Shown here piece by piece: positions 1 through 8,062 of a DNA stretch of 62,743 nucleotides; position 1 is the first letter of the stretch, and each line of letters starts with the position of its first letter. Under the pieces are notes generated by a model. The model did not search any database and had not been told where the DNA came from. It saw nothing but the letters and a program-made list of their open reading frames with translations. The DNA comes from Candidatus Rikenella faecigallinarum (GTDB taxonomy: Bacteria; Bacteroidota; Bacteroidia; Bacteroidales; Rikenellaceae): NCBI GenBank assembly GCA_019113395.1, contig DXHL01000013.1, forward strand, positions 1-62,743, written 5' to 3'. The position numbers and the translations under genes were made by a program.

Positions 1-161
1 GTAAACATTTCCAACAATAGTCCATTCTCACTTCCTTCAATCAAGGGGTTTCCATTGGAGTCAAATATTGGTATAGTACTTACACCACTATAAGAATCGC
101 TTATTATCGTGCTGCCGTCGGCGCCCGGAAAACAGTCCTTGCGGTCACTCTCAAAAACCGC
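1..161 (-). pseudogene. Start-less surface-domain cassette, copy 1 (partial at window edge)
   Basis: Read on the minus strand, the frame is open from just after a TGA at 162-164 to the window edge. It begins ESDRKDCFPGADGSTI and continues with a low-complexity S/G/N-rich stretch. The DRKDxFPGADGSTI block is the same one that opens the three other cassettes in this window. No ATG is in frame and the stop sits directly upstream, so it cannot be translated as it stands. The W and G of the usual WGRKD are changed to S and D here without an indel. The cassette lies directly behind the terminator of the neighbouring minus-strand gene. The 3' end is outside the window. Confidence 0.6.
105..149 (-). 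repeat. 45-nt conserved 5' cassette junction, copy 1
   Basis: This block matches 12718-12762, 53680-53724 and 62558-62602. It differs from the 62558 copy at only about 4 of 45 positions, including third codon positions. Core words are CCGCAAGGAC and GACGGCAGCACGATA in the coding orientation. Confidence 0.85.
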
Positions 162-180
162 TCATATCGCACCTCCCCAC

Positions 181-220
181 AAAAAAAACAAACGCCGTTA
201 CTCTCTCCAGAGTAACGGCG
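181..220 (-). terminator. Rho-independent terminator of the Spy-like gene
   Basis: A perfect 12-bp stem (CGCCGTTACTCT at 193-204, complement at 209-220) has a 4-nt loop. On the minus strand it is followed by a T-rich run (A-run 181-190 on the plus strand). It lies 25 nt behind the stop of the 246-737 gene. Confidence 0.85.
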
Positions 221-245
221 CATGAAAACTTGTAAAACCAAACCT

Positions 246-737
246 CTACTTCTTCGGCCCACCACCCGTGGCTCGACGAACCAAGAAATTCTTAAAGTCC
301 TCGTCTGCTACAAAAACTCGTAATGCTTTGTTAGTCGGCAGTATTTGACAGAACTTCTCCATATAATCAGCCGTAACTTTTCGTTCCCGGTCCATCACGG
401 CCAATAACTCTTTGCACTGTTGTTCTCCGGCGTTACCCTCGCGAATTCCCTTGAAGAGTGCACGGCGCTGTTTGCTCACCTCCTGGCGAGCCTGCCAATA
501 GGCATTGTAGACCGGCCAGAATGCCTGGGATTCTTCGGGGGTCAGTTGCAGAGCCTCGGTAATAAACGCAATTTTCATGCTGCGAATTTCGCTGCCGTGA
601 TCTCCTTTTTTGGGCGCAGGCTGGGCTTGAGGAGTTGCCGGACAGAGGTTGGTCGCTGCGGAGAAAGAGTAGGTACCCATCAGTACAACAACGGTGAGAG
701 CTATCAACCGCAGTTTACTAAACAAATGCTGTGTCAT
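246..737 (-). CDS. Spy/CpxP-like periplasmic protein (LTxxE motif)
   Basis: 163 residues with an N-terminal signal peptide (about residues 1-28, hydrophobic LIALTVVVLMGTYSFSAA). The mature part is helical and charged. The segment ALQLTPEESQAFWPVYNAYW (about 63-82) is the Bacteroidetes version of the LTxxQ motif of Spy/CpxP/zinc-resistance-associated proteins, which act as periplasmic chaperones or stress sensors. It is the last gene of a minus-strand run. The gene upstream (759-1214) is a putative anti-sigma membrane protein, and an ECF sigma factor is encoded further upstream at 3261-3878, which is the usual company of this family. A function in envelope stress is inferred from family and context. 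Confidence 0.7.
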   Translation of the reverse strand: MTQHLFSKLRLIALTVVVLMGTYSFSAATNLCPATPQAQPAPKKGDHGSEIRSMKIAFITEALQLTPEESQAFWPVYNAYWQARQEVSKQRRALFKGIREGNAGEQQCKELLAVMDRERKVTADYMEKFCQILPTNKALRVFVADEDFKNFLVRRATGGGPKK

Positions 738-758
738 TATCGCTGTATTTTCGAGTTA

Positions 759-1214
759 TCAATAGGGTTCTTCGCCATTGAGGGCTGCTTCCAGGTAGAG
801 ACCATAGCCGTATCGGTCGAGGTATTCGGTCACATCCGCAGCAAATTGCTCCTGCTGTTGCGCTTCCACTTCGGGATCCTCAGTCATATAGAGTTCAAGA
901 GCTTCGAGGTCTTCGGAGTAGAACTGGTAGGCCAACAACGCTTCCGTGACATCATCCTGTTGGAGTGCGAGTTGTTCCTGTTGTTGGGCCTGGTATCCTG
1001 TGAAATAGTAGCCTATGGTAGCAAAGAGCACCAGACAGCCAAAAGCCGCCGCAAATCCGACCAATCCTTTGACCCGTTGCCACAGTGTGGGCGGAGGCGC
1101 CATTTGAGCCTCTACATCCGCCGCAATCCGTTCACGCAGCGTATGTCGCAGGTCTGAGAAATATCCGTCCGGGACACGATACGGGTTTTGTTTTCTGGGA
1201 TTTTGGGTTTCCAT
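759..1214 (-). CDS. Putative anti-sigma-type single-pass membrane protein
   Basis: 151 residues. The N-terminal cytoplasmic part starts METQNPRKQNPYRVPDGYF; the YRVPDGYF-like motif is common at the start of Bacteroidetes proteins encoded behind ECF sigma factors. One membrane segment lies at about 50-73 (VGFAAAFGCLVLFATIGYYF). The C-terminal part is acidic and Gln-rich and is predicted periplasmic. It is followed after 21 nt by the Spy-like gene, so the two are probably co-transcribed. It lacks a recognisable zinc-finger anti-sigma domain, so the anti-sigma role rests on layout and topology only. Confidence 0.5.
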   Translation of the reverse strand: METQNPRKQNPYRVPDGYFSDLRHTLRERIAADVEAQMAPPPTLWQRVKGLVGFAAAFGCLVLFATIGYYFTGYQAQQQEQLALQQDDVTEALLAYQFYSEDLEALELYMTEDPEVEAQQQEQFAADVTEYLDRYGYGLYLEAALNGEEPY

Positions 1215-1431
1215 GGTATGCCTCCTCTCTCTCTATTGGTTCGGCTTCGTTTGTCTGTTGGATGCACCAACTTTGGAATGGTTTAACGGCCGGATGTTTT
1301 TTTTGCATTTTCTTTCAGGACATACCGCTTTCAGGGATACGTCTGTTCGGGGAAAAGAGAGAAGGACGGAGAGAGTGCCCCCAGTGATAACCGACAAGCT
1401 TTATCGGAATGGTTATGGGAGTCCAGAACCC

Positions 1432-2574
1432 TTATCCCACAATCCACCGACCTGCTTTCCCTGCTTTTCGGACAAGCGCCACAAAAGCCCATGTTACGCC
1501 CAGCAGCAGGAGGGTGGAGAGTATCAATTTGCACATGGTGTGCAGCGGGAGTGCATCCACCAGGTCAAAGCAAGGTCCCAGAAAGAGATAGTGAGTCATC
1601 CATATACCGAGGGTGCAGGTTGATAAATTGGCAAGGATACGGGTAAGGGTTGTCGAATGAAACGTCAGGTTTTTTGCTGCCAGAAAAATGGGGAGGGTCA
1701 TCATCAGGACGTTTGGCGAGCAGTATGTAAAGAAGAGTTCGACCCGTTCGGCAGATTGTCCCGGGACGGCGGTCATGGTTTGGAATCCGCAATACGTGAT
1801 TCCGTATCCTACCGCAAAAAGAGGGAGGCCCCACAGGGCCAGTTTTTTCCAGGAGATGTGTGGAGGGATGTTGTTTTTGAGGTAATAGCCCAGGAGCAGG
1901 TAGCCGTTAAAGCCAGCGAAATAGTACAGAAGTCCAAATTCGTTCCAGGAACAGGTTCCCCAGAGGTCTCGGGATAGGAATTCACGCAGATAGGGAATAA
2001 AGAGCGAAATAAACCAGAGGCTCAGAAAGATTTGTTGTTCTCGGAGTGATGCCTGTTTGACCCATGCCGAGAAGAACGGGAGATACAGATAGAGTCCGAT
2101 GAGCAGGTAGACGTACCACATTTGTATCGCAAACGGGGAGAAGTTCAGGGGAATCATCAGGATACGTTTCCAGGTTTCGGTCCAGGATTGGTCCGCGGGC
2201 GCCCAAACGAAGAAGTCATGCACCACCTCGGGGTTGAGTCCGAGGAGTCCGGTGACCCAGGGGAAGAGGTTGTAGAGGAGCGACCAGACCAGGAACGGCA
2301 CCACAATACGTCCCATGCGTCGGGAGTAGAATGCCGTGATGTTTTGTTTTACGGGCAGCAGGAGTGCCCCTGTGGCCATGACAAAGAGCGGAATGGCCGG
2401 GCGCATGAACGTTCCATAGAGACTTCCCCAGAGGAGATACCACGGTTCCGAGCGTTGTTCGGGAGTCACATTATCGGTGCAGTGCACCGCAATCATCATG
2501 AAGATGGCCATCACTTTGACCAGGTCCAGCCAGACGATACGCTCCTTGTGGGGAGCGGTTGCGTATTTTTCCAT
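1432..2574 (-). CDS. Acyltransferase family 3 (OafA/YrhL-like) membrane protein
   Basis: 380 residues, polytopic with about ten hydrophobic segments. The N-terminus contains IVWLDLVKVMAIFMMIAVHC (about 13-32), the family signature with the conserved His near the end of the first helix. An RRMGRIVVPFLVWSLLYN segment around residues 85-102 is also typical. Family members transfer acetyl or other acyl groups to surface polysaccharides, peptidoglycan or lipids at the inner membrane; the substrate cannot be told here. The gene lies 75 nt behind the Crp/Fnr gene, and the gap holds a perfect palindrome (2611-2634). It separates the sigma factor from the anti-sigma-like gene. Confidence 0.85.
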   Translation of the reverse strand: MEKYATAPHKERIVWLDLVKVMAIFMMIAVHCTDNVTPEQRSEPWYLLWGSLYGTFMRPAIPLFVMATGALLLPVKQNITAFYSRRMGRIVVPFLVWSLLYNLFPWVTGLLGLNPEVVHDFFVWAPADQSWTETWKRILMIPLNFSPFAIQMWYVYLLIGLYLYLPFFSAWVKQASLREQQIFLSLWFISLFIPYLREFLSRDLWGTCSWNEFGLLYYFAGFNGYLLLGYYLKNNIPPHISWKKLALWGLPLFAVGYGITYCGFQTMTAVPGQSAERVELFFTYCSPNVLMMTLPIFLAAKNLTFHSTTLTRILANLSTCTLGIWMTHYLFLGPCFDLVDALPLHTMCKLILSTLLLLGVTWAFVALVRKAGKAGRWIVG

Positions 2575-2610
2575 GTTTTTTGATGCAAAAGAAAATACAC
2601 CGCAGCATTT

Positions 2611-2634
2611 GTTTTTTGACCTATGTCAAAAAAC
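2611..2634. promoter_or_regulatory. Perfect FNR/CRP-like palindrome upstream of the acyltransferase
   Basis: A 10-bp arm GTTTTTTGAC is followed by 4 nt and its exact reverse complement. The core TTGAC-N4-GTCAA resembles an FNR-type half-site arrangement (TTGAT-N4-ATCAA). It lies 15 nt behind the stop of the Crp/Fnr gene and 36 nt before the acyltransferase start. It could be an operator for that regulator. Alternatively the short stem with terminal T/A runs could end transcription of the Crp gene. Confidence 0.5.
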
Positions 2635-2649
2635 AGACAGCGAGCCTGC

Positions 2650-3222
2650 CTATTTTTCGGCTCGGATGCGGCTCAAGGTAGAGATGGAGATGCCGAGGAA
2701 GGAGGCGATATAACCCAGATTGACCCGCTGACAGATATCGGGAAACATTTTCAGCAGGGTTTCGTAGCGCTCTTTGGCCGTCAGGGTCAGGTTGTCGATT
2801 CTGACGCGTTGCAACGCCAACAGACACTCCTGATGGACTACTCTTCCCCAGTTGGCGATTTCGATATTGGTGTCGTACAAGCGGTTCAGCACATGGATGG
2901 GGATGGAGTATGCCCTTGTAGGTTCAACGGTTTCGACATATTCGAATCCGGCTCTGTTTCGGTAGAGGCACAGCAGTCCGAAGGTGATATCCCCCTCTTT
3001 GGAGAACCAGGTAGTATGTTCCTTGCCCTCCGCCAGACAATACGAGCGTGTCAACCCTGTTTCGATGAAATAGACGTGGCGGTCAATGATTCCGCCCCGA
3101 ATGACAAGGTATTTGGCCGGGAAACGGTGTTCAGTGAAATACGAACTCAGCAACCGTATGGAGGCCTCCGTAACGGGATAATATCGTTGAATTCCGCGTC
3201 TTATGTTGGTGATATCCATCAT
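2650..3222 (-). CDS. Crp/Fnr family transcriptional regulator
   Basis: 190 residues. The N-terminal two thirds form a cyclic-nucleotide-binding-like beta roll (KYLVIRGGIIDRHVYFIETG at about 38-57, then YCLAEGKEHTTWFSKEGDI). The C-terminus has a short helix-turn-helix (YIASFLGISISTLSRIRAEK at about 171-190). This layout is that of the many small Bacteroidetes Crp-like regulators, which usually lack the residues that bind cAMP and the FNR cysteines; no Cys cluster is visible near the N-terminus. It lies 38 nt behind the sigma factor gene and 75 nt before the acyltransferase. An operator-like palindrome between it and the acyltransferase suggests that gene as a target, which is an inference. Confidence 0.85.
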   Translation of the reverse strand: MMDITNIRRGIQRYYPVTEASIRLLSSYFTEHRFPAKYLVIRGGIIDRHVYFIETGLTRSYCLAEGKEHTTWFSKEGDITFGLLCLYRNRAGFEYVETVEPTRAYSIPIHVLNRLYDTNIEIANWGRVVHQECLLALQRVRIDNLTLTAKERYETLLKMFPDICQRVNLGYIASFLGISISTLSRIRAEK

Positions 3223-3260
3223 ACGCTTGTCCCGTCATGCCTGTACATGGAAGTTGAGAC

Positions 3261-3878
3261 TCATCGCATGGAATCGGATGGTGTATCCTCCTCGACATCG
3301 AGGCTGAAGTGCGCACCGGCAGCATCCTGACGGACCCACTGCTCCACTTTGGCCGCGGCATGGTGATAGGAGGCTTTGAGAGCCCCGACCGATGTTTCGA
3401 GCACCTCGGACATCTGCTCATAGGGCATTTCGTCCCAGTAGCGGAGCGTAAAGACAGTTCGCTGTTTGGCGGGCAGTTTGGCAATGGCGCGGGCCAGGGA
3501 GCGTTCAATGGCATCGCCGTCGAAGAGTCCCTCGCGGCTGACAATACGGTCAAACAAGGCTCCGCCATCTTCCAGGGAGCTGAACAGCGAGGTACGTCGG
3601 CTGCGAATCAGGCTGAGCGACTCATTGACCGCAATGCGGTAGAGCCAGGTAAAGAGGCTGGAATCACCTCGAAAGGAGGGAGCCGCATTCCAGGCTTTGA
3701 GAAAGATGTTTTGGACGACATCGTCGGCATCGTGGTGGCTGACGACGATTTTGCGGACCGTCCAGTAGAGTCGTTGGCTGTATCGGTCCACCAGGTGTAT
3801 GAAAGCCGCCTCGCGCACCTCGGGATTCGAGTCGCGGAGTTGTTCGACAAGGGTTATGTCGTCCGGGGAGGCGGTCAT
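3261..3878 (-). CDS. ECF-type RNA polymerase sigma factor
   Basis: 205 residues with both ECF domains. Region 2 is at about 25-90 (DADDVVQNIFLKAWN, then SSLFTWLYRIAVNESLSLIR). Region 4 is at about 130-185 (LPAKQRTVFTLRYWDEMPYE, then VGALKASYHHAAAKVEQWV). It directs core polymerase to a small stress regulon. It starts 91 nt behind the transketolase genes, with a strong hairpin (3922-3958) between. The usual partner genes (membrane anti-sigma-like and Spy-like) are on the same strand but displaced by the inserted Crp/acyltransferase pair. The acidic C-terminal tail after residue 190 is not part of region 4. Confidence 0.9.
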   Translation of the reverse strand: MTASPDDITLVEQLRDSNPEVREAAFIHLVDRYSQRLYWTVRKIVVSHHDADDVVQNIFLKAWNAAPSFRGDSSLFTWLYRIAVNESLSLIRSRRTSLFSSLEDGGALFDRIVSREGLFDGDAIERSLARAIAKLPAKQRTVFTLRYWDEMPYEQMSEVLETSVGALKASYHHAAAKVEQWVRQDAAGAHFSLDVEEDTPSDSMR

Positions 3879-3921
3879 TGGCGGAGTTGGGTAAGGGGCT
3901 GTTCCGGGGTTTCAGTGGGAA

Positions 3922-3958
3922 CGTTTGGGGTTAAAACGTGCCGTTTTAGCCCCAAACG
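3922..3958. terminator. Hairpin between transketolase and sigma genes
   Basis: A 17-bp inverted repeat (CGTTTGGGGTTAAAACG and a near-perfect complement, one G-T type mismatch) has a 3-nt loop. It lies just behind the transketolase C-terminal subunit stop on the same strand. There is no long T-run, so it may be a weak terminator or a transcript-end stabiliser. Confidence 0.55.
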
Positions 3959-3969
3959 CACGGTTTCGG

Positions 3970-4926
3970 TTAGTGTTTCCGTTCCATGGCACGACGTGCC
4001 GCAGCCACTACATCGGGTGTGTCGAGATGGAACTTCACCAGCAGGTCGGCCGGGGTTCCACTCTCGCCGAAGAGGTCGTTTACGGCCACATACTCCTGCG
4101 GCGTCGGCAGGTGACGAGCCAGGAGTTGCGCTACGCTGTCCCCCAAACCGCCGTTCATCATATGCTCTTCGCAGGTAACCACACATCCCGTCTTGCGCAC
4201 CGATGCCAGAATGGCCTCTTCGTCCAGCGGTTTGATGGTGTGGATATTGAGCAGGTCCACGCCGATGCCCTCGGCTTCAAGCTGTTCGGCAGCCTGAATG
4301 GCACGCCACATCAGGTGCCCCGTAGCCAGAATGGTCACATCGTTTCCCTCGCTCCATTGTACGGCCTTCCCTATTACGAACGGTTCGTCGGCAGGCGTAT
4401 AAATCGGTTCTACGGGACGCCCAAAACGCAGGTAGACCGGTCCATGGTATGCTGCCGCAGCCAGGGTGGCCGCTTTGGTTTGGTTGTAGTCACAGGGGTT
4501 GATAACCACCATGTTCGGCAGCATCTTCATCAGCCCGAGGTCTTCCATAATCTGGTGCGTGGCGCCGTCTTCGCCCAGGGTCAATCCGGCATGCGAAGCC
4601 GCAATTTTCACATTCGTATTCGAATAGGCCACACTCTGTCGAATCTGGTCATAGACGCGTCCCGTGGCAAACGCTGCAAAAGTACTCACAAAGGGTATCT
4701 TGCCCCCCAGTGCCAGTCCGGCACCAACGCTAATCATATTGGCCTCGGCAATACCGGCCTGAAAAAAGCGGTCGGGATTTTCCTGAATGAAAGTTCCGAG
4801 TTTGAGGGAGCCGACCAGGTCGGCACACAGCGCCACCACATCGGGGTTCGACCGTCCCAGTTCGGTCATGGCATCTCCGAATCCGGAGCGGGTATCTTTT
4901 TTTCCTGTCAGGGTATAGGGTCTCAT
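3970..4926 (-). CDS. Transketolase, C-terminal (pyrimidine-binding) subunit
   Basis: 318 residues, covering the Pyr and C-terminal domains of transketolase. The conserved TPP-activating glutamate region appears as FFQAGIAEANMISVGAGLAL (about 53-72), and GLTLGEDGATHQIMEDLGLM (about 114-133) is the family active-site loop. Together with the N-terminal subunit encoded just upstream it forms the split two-chain enzyme found in many Bacteroidetes and archaea. The enzyme transfers two-carbon units between pentose-phosphate sugars. The gap to the N-terminal subunit is 108 nt. Confidence 0.93.
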   Translation of the reverse strand: MRPYTLTGKKDTRSGFGDAMTELGRSNPDVVALCADLVGSLKLGTFIQENPDRFFQAGIAEANMISVGAGLALGGKIPFVSTFAAFATGRVYDQIRQSVAYSNTNVKIAASHAGLTLGEDGATHQIMEDLGLMKMLPNMVVINPCDYNQTKAATLAAAAYHGPVYLRFGRPVEPIYTPADEPFVIGKAVQWSEGNDVTILATGHLMWRAIQAAEQLEAEGIGVDLLNIHTIKPLDEEAILASVRKTGCVVTCEEHMMNGGLGDSVAQLLARHLPTPQEYVAVNDLFGESGTPADLLVKFHLDTPDVVAAARRAMERKH

Positions 4927-5034
4927 GGAGTATGTTGTTGTAAGGTAAAAGCTATGTCGTTATTCCGAGGAGATTGTCAGCACGCGCGTCGGGCAGTCCT
5001 CCGCAGAACGATTGACCGACGCGCACCGACATCC

Positions 5035-5913
5035 CTAAAAATCGCCCAGTTCGGTTATCGGCAACTGTGAGAGAGCCTTTTCGGCCTGTTCGGCGCTGGG
5101 AGCCTTGCCGTGCCATTCGTTGGTACCGGCCATAAAATCGACCCCTTGTCCCATGACGGTTTTCGCCAGCACGACGACCGGTTTACCGTGTCCGCAGGCG
5201 TCGTTTTTGGCATAACGCAGCGTCTTGACAATCTGTTGCATGTTGTGCCCGTCGAGGTCGATAACGGTCCATCCGAAGGCCTCCCATTTGGCGCGCAGCT
5301 GCTGTGCACATCCCAGCCCCAGCACCTCGCCGCACGTTCCGTCGATTTGCTGGCCGTTCATATCGACAATGGCCACCAGGTTATCCACCTTGCGAGCTGC
5401 GGCAAACATGGCCGCTTCCCATATCTGTCCCTCTTCGAGTTCGCCGTCGCCGGTCATCACGAAGACGCAGTGGTTGTCATCGTGAGCCAGTTTTTTGGCC
5501 AGTGCATTTCCAACGGCCACCGAGAGTCCCTGTCCAAGGGAGCCCGACGCGGCACGCACCCCCGGCAATCCTTTGGCGGGTGTCGGGTGCCCCTGAAGCC
5601 GCGAGCCCAGTTTGCGGAATCCGCTCAACTCGCTGACCGGGAAGTATCCCCGTCGAGCCAGCACGCTGTAAAAGAGGGGCGAGATATGCCCGTTCGAGAG
5701 GTAAAAGAGGTCCTCCCCCACTCCCGAGTTTTTGGCATCGAAACGGGCGATGCGCTCCTCGGGGATATCCATCACCTCGAAATAGAGTGCCGTGAGAATG
5801 TCGGCAGCTCCCAGTGAGCCTCCGGGGTGTCCCGAGGCTGCCGAGGCCACCATGCGGATAATATCCCGACGCACTTGGGCGGCGATAGTCTCCAGTTGTT
5901 TAGTCTCTGCCAT
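5035..5913 (-). CDS. Transketolase, N-terminal (TPP-binding) subunit
   Basis: 292 residues. It has the sequence ASGHPGGSLGAADILTALYF (about 26-45) and the TPP/Mg-binding motif MTGDGELEEGQIWEAAMFAA (about 153-172), followed by NLVAIVDMNGQQIDGTCGEV. The chain ends after the PP domain, so the Pyr domain is supplied by the adjacent gene (3970-4926). The start ATG at 5913 puts the AETKQLETIAAQVRRDIIRM N-terminus in register with the family. It acts in the non-oxidative pentose phosphate pathway. Confidence 0.93.
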   Translation of the reverse strand: MAETKQLETIAAQVRRDIIRMVASAASGHPGGSLGAADILTALYFEVMDIPEERIARFDAKNSGVGEDLFYLSNGHISPLFYSVLARRGYFPVSELSGFRKLGSRLQGHPTPAKGLPGVRAASGSLGQGLSVAVGNALAKKLAHDDNHCVFVMTGDGELEEGQIWEAAMFAAARKVDNLVAIVDMNGQQIDGTCGEVLGLGCAQQLRAKWEAFGWTVIDLDGHNMQQIVKTLRYAKNDACGHGKPVVVLAKTVMGQGVDFMAGTNEWHGKAPSAEQAEKALSQLPITELGDF

Positions 5914-6007
5914 GGTTGTAGTCTAATCTGTCAGTATCTGGTCTTAATTTTGGTTCTATGTATCGTGGTTCCGCGGTAGACCATGCAGGGCACGGCCCGA
6001 ACGGCGG

Positions 6008-7150
6008 TTATATGTTTTCGGTCAATTTCTGCACCACGCGGAAGTTGTTGAAAAACTCTTTGGCAAACACCCGCAACACCGTATAGGCCGGGATAGCCAG
6101 CAACATGCCCATCACCCCGGCAATGTACCCCGCCATGAGAATCACGATAAAGATTTCGAGCGGGTGTGCCTTGACGGAGCTGGAGTAGATATAGGGTTGG
6201 AGGATGATGTTGTCGATGAGTTGGAAGATGATAAAGACGATAATCATCTGGAAGAGGACGCTTTCCAGCGGGACATCGGGAACGGGGCTCAGCATGGCGA
6301 TACCGCATCCCGCAATGGCTCCGATGAGGGGTCCGATGTATGGGATTACGTTGAGCACGGCGGCAATCACGCCAATCACGAGTGCCGTATCGAATTCGAG
6401 TCCAATCAGGTAGAGCGGCAGGGTGATGCAGATTAGTTTGATAATCATCTCGATACAGATACCGATAAAGTAGCGTATCAGCAGCGTGGTAGCGGAGTCG
6501 AGCGCCCGTTTGATGTTGGGTTCGTATTTCGAGGGGAAGAGAATCACAACTCCTTCAAAAAAGAGTCTGTCGTCTTTGAGGAAGAAGTAGGTGATGAAAC
6601 TGACCGAAAAGATGGCAATCAACAGGTCCACAATCCATGCCGTAATCGAAGCGATGGAGCTGCCGAGGTTTGTGGCGGCAAACATCGGGGCCAGTTGGGT
6701 ATTGACATACTCCTGCACGGAGAAGTTGTTGTCGGGCAGGAATCGATTGACGTAGGTTTCGAGTCGCTGGATGGGTTCAGCCAGGACGGTAGTCAGGTTG
6801 TTGAAGTTGAGCGAGGTGAGTTGGTCTATCTTTTCGACCACAATCGGGATAAGGGTCACGGCCAGGGCATAGATAACGACCATCATGACAATGAGCGTAA
6901 TCATGGCCGCGAGCCATTTGGGGAGATGCCATCCCCGAACGTGCACCCGTCCCAGGAGGGTAACCAGCGGTTTTCCCATCAGCGAGAGAACGGCTGCGAT
7001 AAGGATATAGAAGACAATGGCCTGGAAATACCAGACGAGGAACCCGGCCACCAGCAGGCCGGCACCGGCAGCTATCCAGCGATAGATGGGGCTCATTTTG
7101 CCAATTCTGTTTTCCTTCGTATTTTCCTTCGAGAGTGTTGGTGCAGGCAC
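6008..7150 (-). CDS. AI-2E family transporter (PerM-like permease)
   Basis: 380 residues with about eight membrane helices. The first two lie at about 29-60 (AGAGLLVAGFLVWYFQAIVF), followed by a cytosolic/amphipathic region and a C-terminal helical half with the family segment VIAAVLNVIPYIGPLIGA (about 270-287). Members export small molecules; E. coli TqsA exports autoinducer-2, but substrates of most members are unknown. It stands between transketolase and psd on the same strand. The likely start may be a few codons inside, since the first 20 residues are polar and Lys/Asn-rich. Confidence 0.85.
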   Translation of the reverse strand: MPAPTLSKENTKENRIGKMSPIYRWIAAGAGLLVAGFLVWYFQAIVFYILIAAVLSLMGKPLVTLLGRVHVRGWHLPKWLAAMITLIVMMVVIYALAVTLIPIVVEKIDQLTSLNFNNLTTVLAEPIQRLETYVNRFLPDNNFSVQEYVNTQLAPMFAATNLGSSIASITAWIVDLLIAIFSVSFITYFFLKDDRLFFEGVVILFPSKYEPNIKRALDSATTLLIRYFIGICIEMIIKLICITLPLYLIGLEFDTALVIGVIAAVLNVIPYIGPLIGAIAGCGIAMLSPVPDVPLESVLFQMIIVFIIFQLIDNIILQPYIYSSSVKAHPLEIFIVILMAGYIAGVMGMLLAIPAYTVLRVFAKEFFNNFRVVQKLTENI

Positions 7151-7264
7151 ATCAGCCGTTTGCCGCCACGCCCCACCCTCCGAACTGCCATCGTTGTGAC
7201 ACAGGGGGTGTATGCGTTCACAGAAGCTCTCTTCGTGTAGTATATTGGGTTCAATGCAGGGGCA

Positions 7265-7954
7265 CTATTCTGCCGCTGCGGTTTTGGGCAGTTGTGCCAG
7301 CGGGGTCCGCATCCCTGTTGTTTTCTGTCCGAGTTCCACGCGTACCTCACTTCCCAACGGCAGGAATACATCCACCCGTGACCCGAATTTAATAAAGCCG
7401 CACTCCCGTCCCCGCTCAGCTTCGAGTCCGTTGTGGGCATAGCTGACGATACGCCGCGCCACAAACCCGGCTATCTGTCGGAAGAGGATGCGGTGTCCCG
7501 ACTCCATGCGCACGACGGTAGTCGTCCGTTCGTTGTCGGTCGAGGATTTAGGGTGCCAGGCCACGAGGAATTTCCCGGGATGATGACGGAAATATTCCAC
7601 CAGTCCCGAGACGGGATACCAGTTGATATGGATGTTCCAGATGGACATGAAGATGGAGACCTGAATCCGTTTTTCGGAGAGGATTTCATCTTCGTAGACC
7701 TCTTCGATGGCGACCACGGTACCGTCAGCCGGAGCCAGTACGGTCATCGGGTCTTCGGCGCATTCGGGCGGCAGGCAGCGCACCGGCACGCGGAAAAAGC
7801 GGCACACGAAAAACACTTTGAAGAGCACCAGCACCAGGATGGTCACACTGAGCCAGAGCGGCAGGAAGCGCACTGCCGCCACCGCCGCCACCACGGCGAT
7901 AAGGATACTGGTAGCAATAATTCGTCGGCCTTCTCGGTGTAGATATCTACGCAT
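7265..7954 (-). CDS. psd: Phosphatidylserine decarboxylase proenzyme
   Basis: 229 residues, the short (about 220 aa) archaetidylserine-type form. Two hydrophobic segments lie at about 13-50. The self-cleavage site is the GS pair in IKFGSRVDVFLPLG (about 188-201), where the Ser becomes the pyruvoyl group. HHPGKFLVAWHPKSSTDNER upstream is also family-typical. It converts phosphatidylserine to phosphatidylethanolamine at the inner membrane. It is 108 nt behind cdsA, which makes the CDP-diacylglycerol used two steps earlier; the pairing is usual for Bacteroidetes. Confidence 0.93.
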   Translation of the reverse strand: MRRYLHREGRRIIATSILIAVVAAVAAVRFLPLWLSVTILVLVLFKVFFVCRFFRVPVRCLPPECAEDPMTVLAPADGTVVAIEEVYEDEILSEKRIQVSIFMSIWNIHINWYPVSGLVEYFRHHPGKFLVAWHPKSSTDNERTTTVVRMESGHRILFRQIAGFVARRIVSYAHNGLEAERGRECGFIKFGSRVDVFLPLGSEVRVELGQKTTGMRTPLAQLPKTAAAE

Positions 7955-8062
7955 TCAGTCAGCTTTTATCAGGATTGCGATTTTTCTTAGGTTCAGGAGC
8001 GGCAAATGCGGGTCATGGTTTTTCCTTCACACGGAGCATCCCTTCACGCCGGGGGGGAAGGG

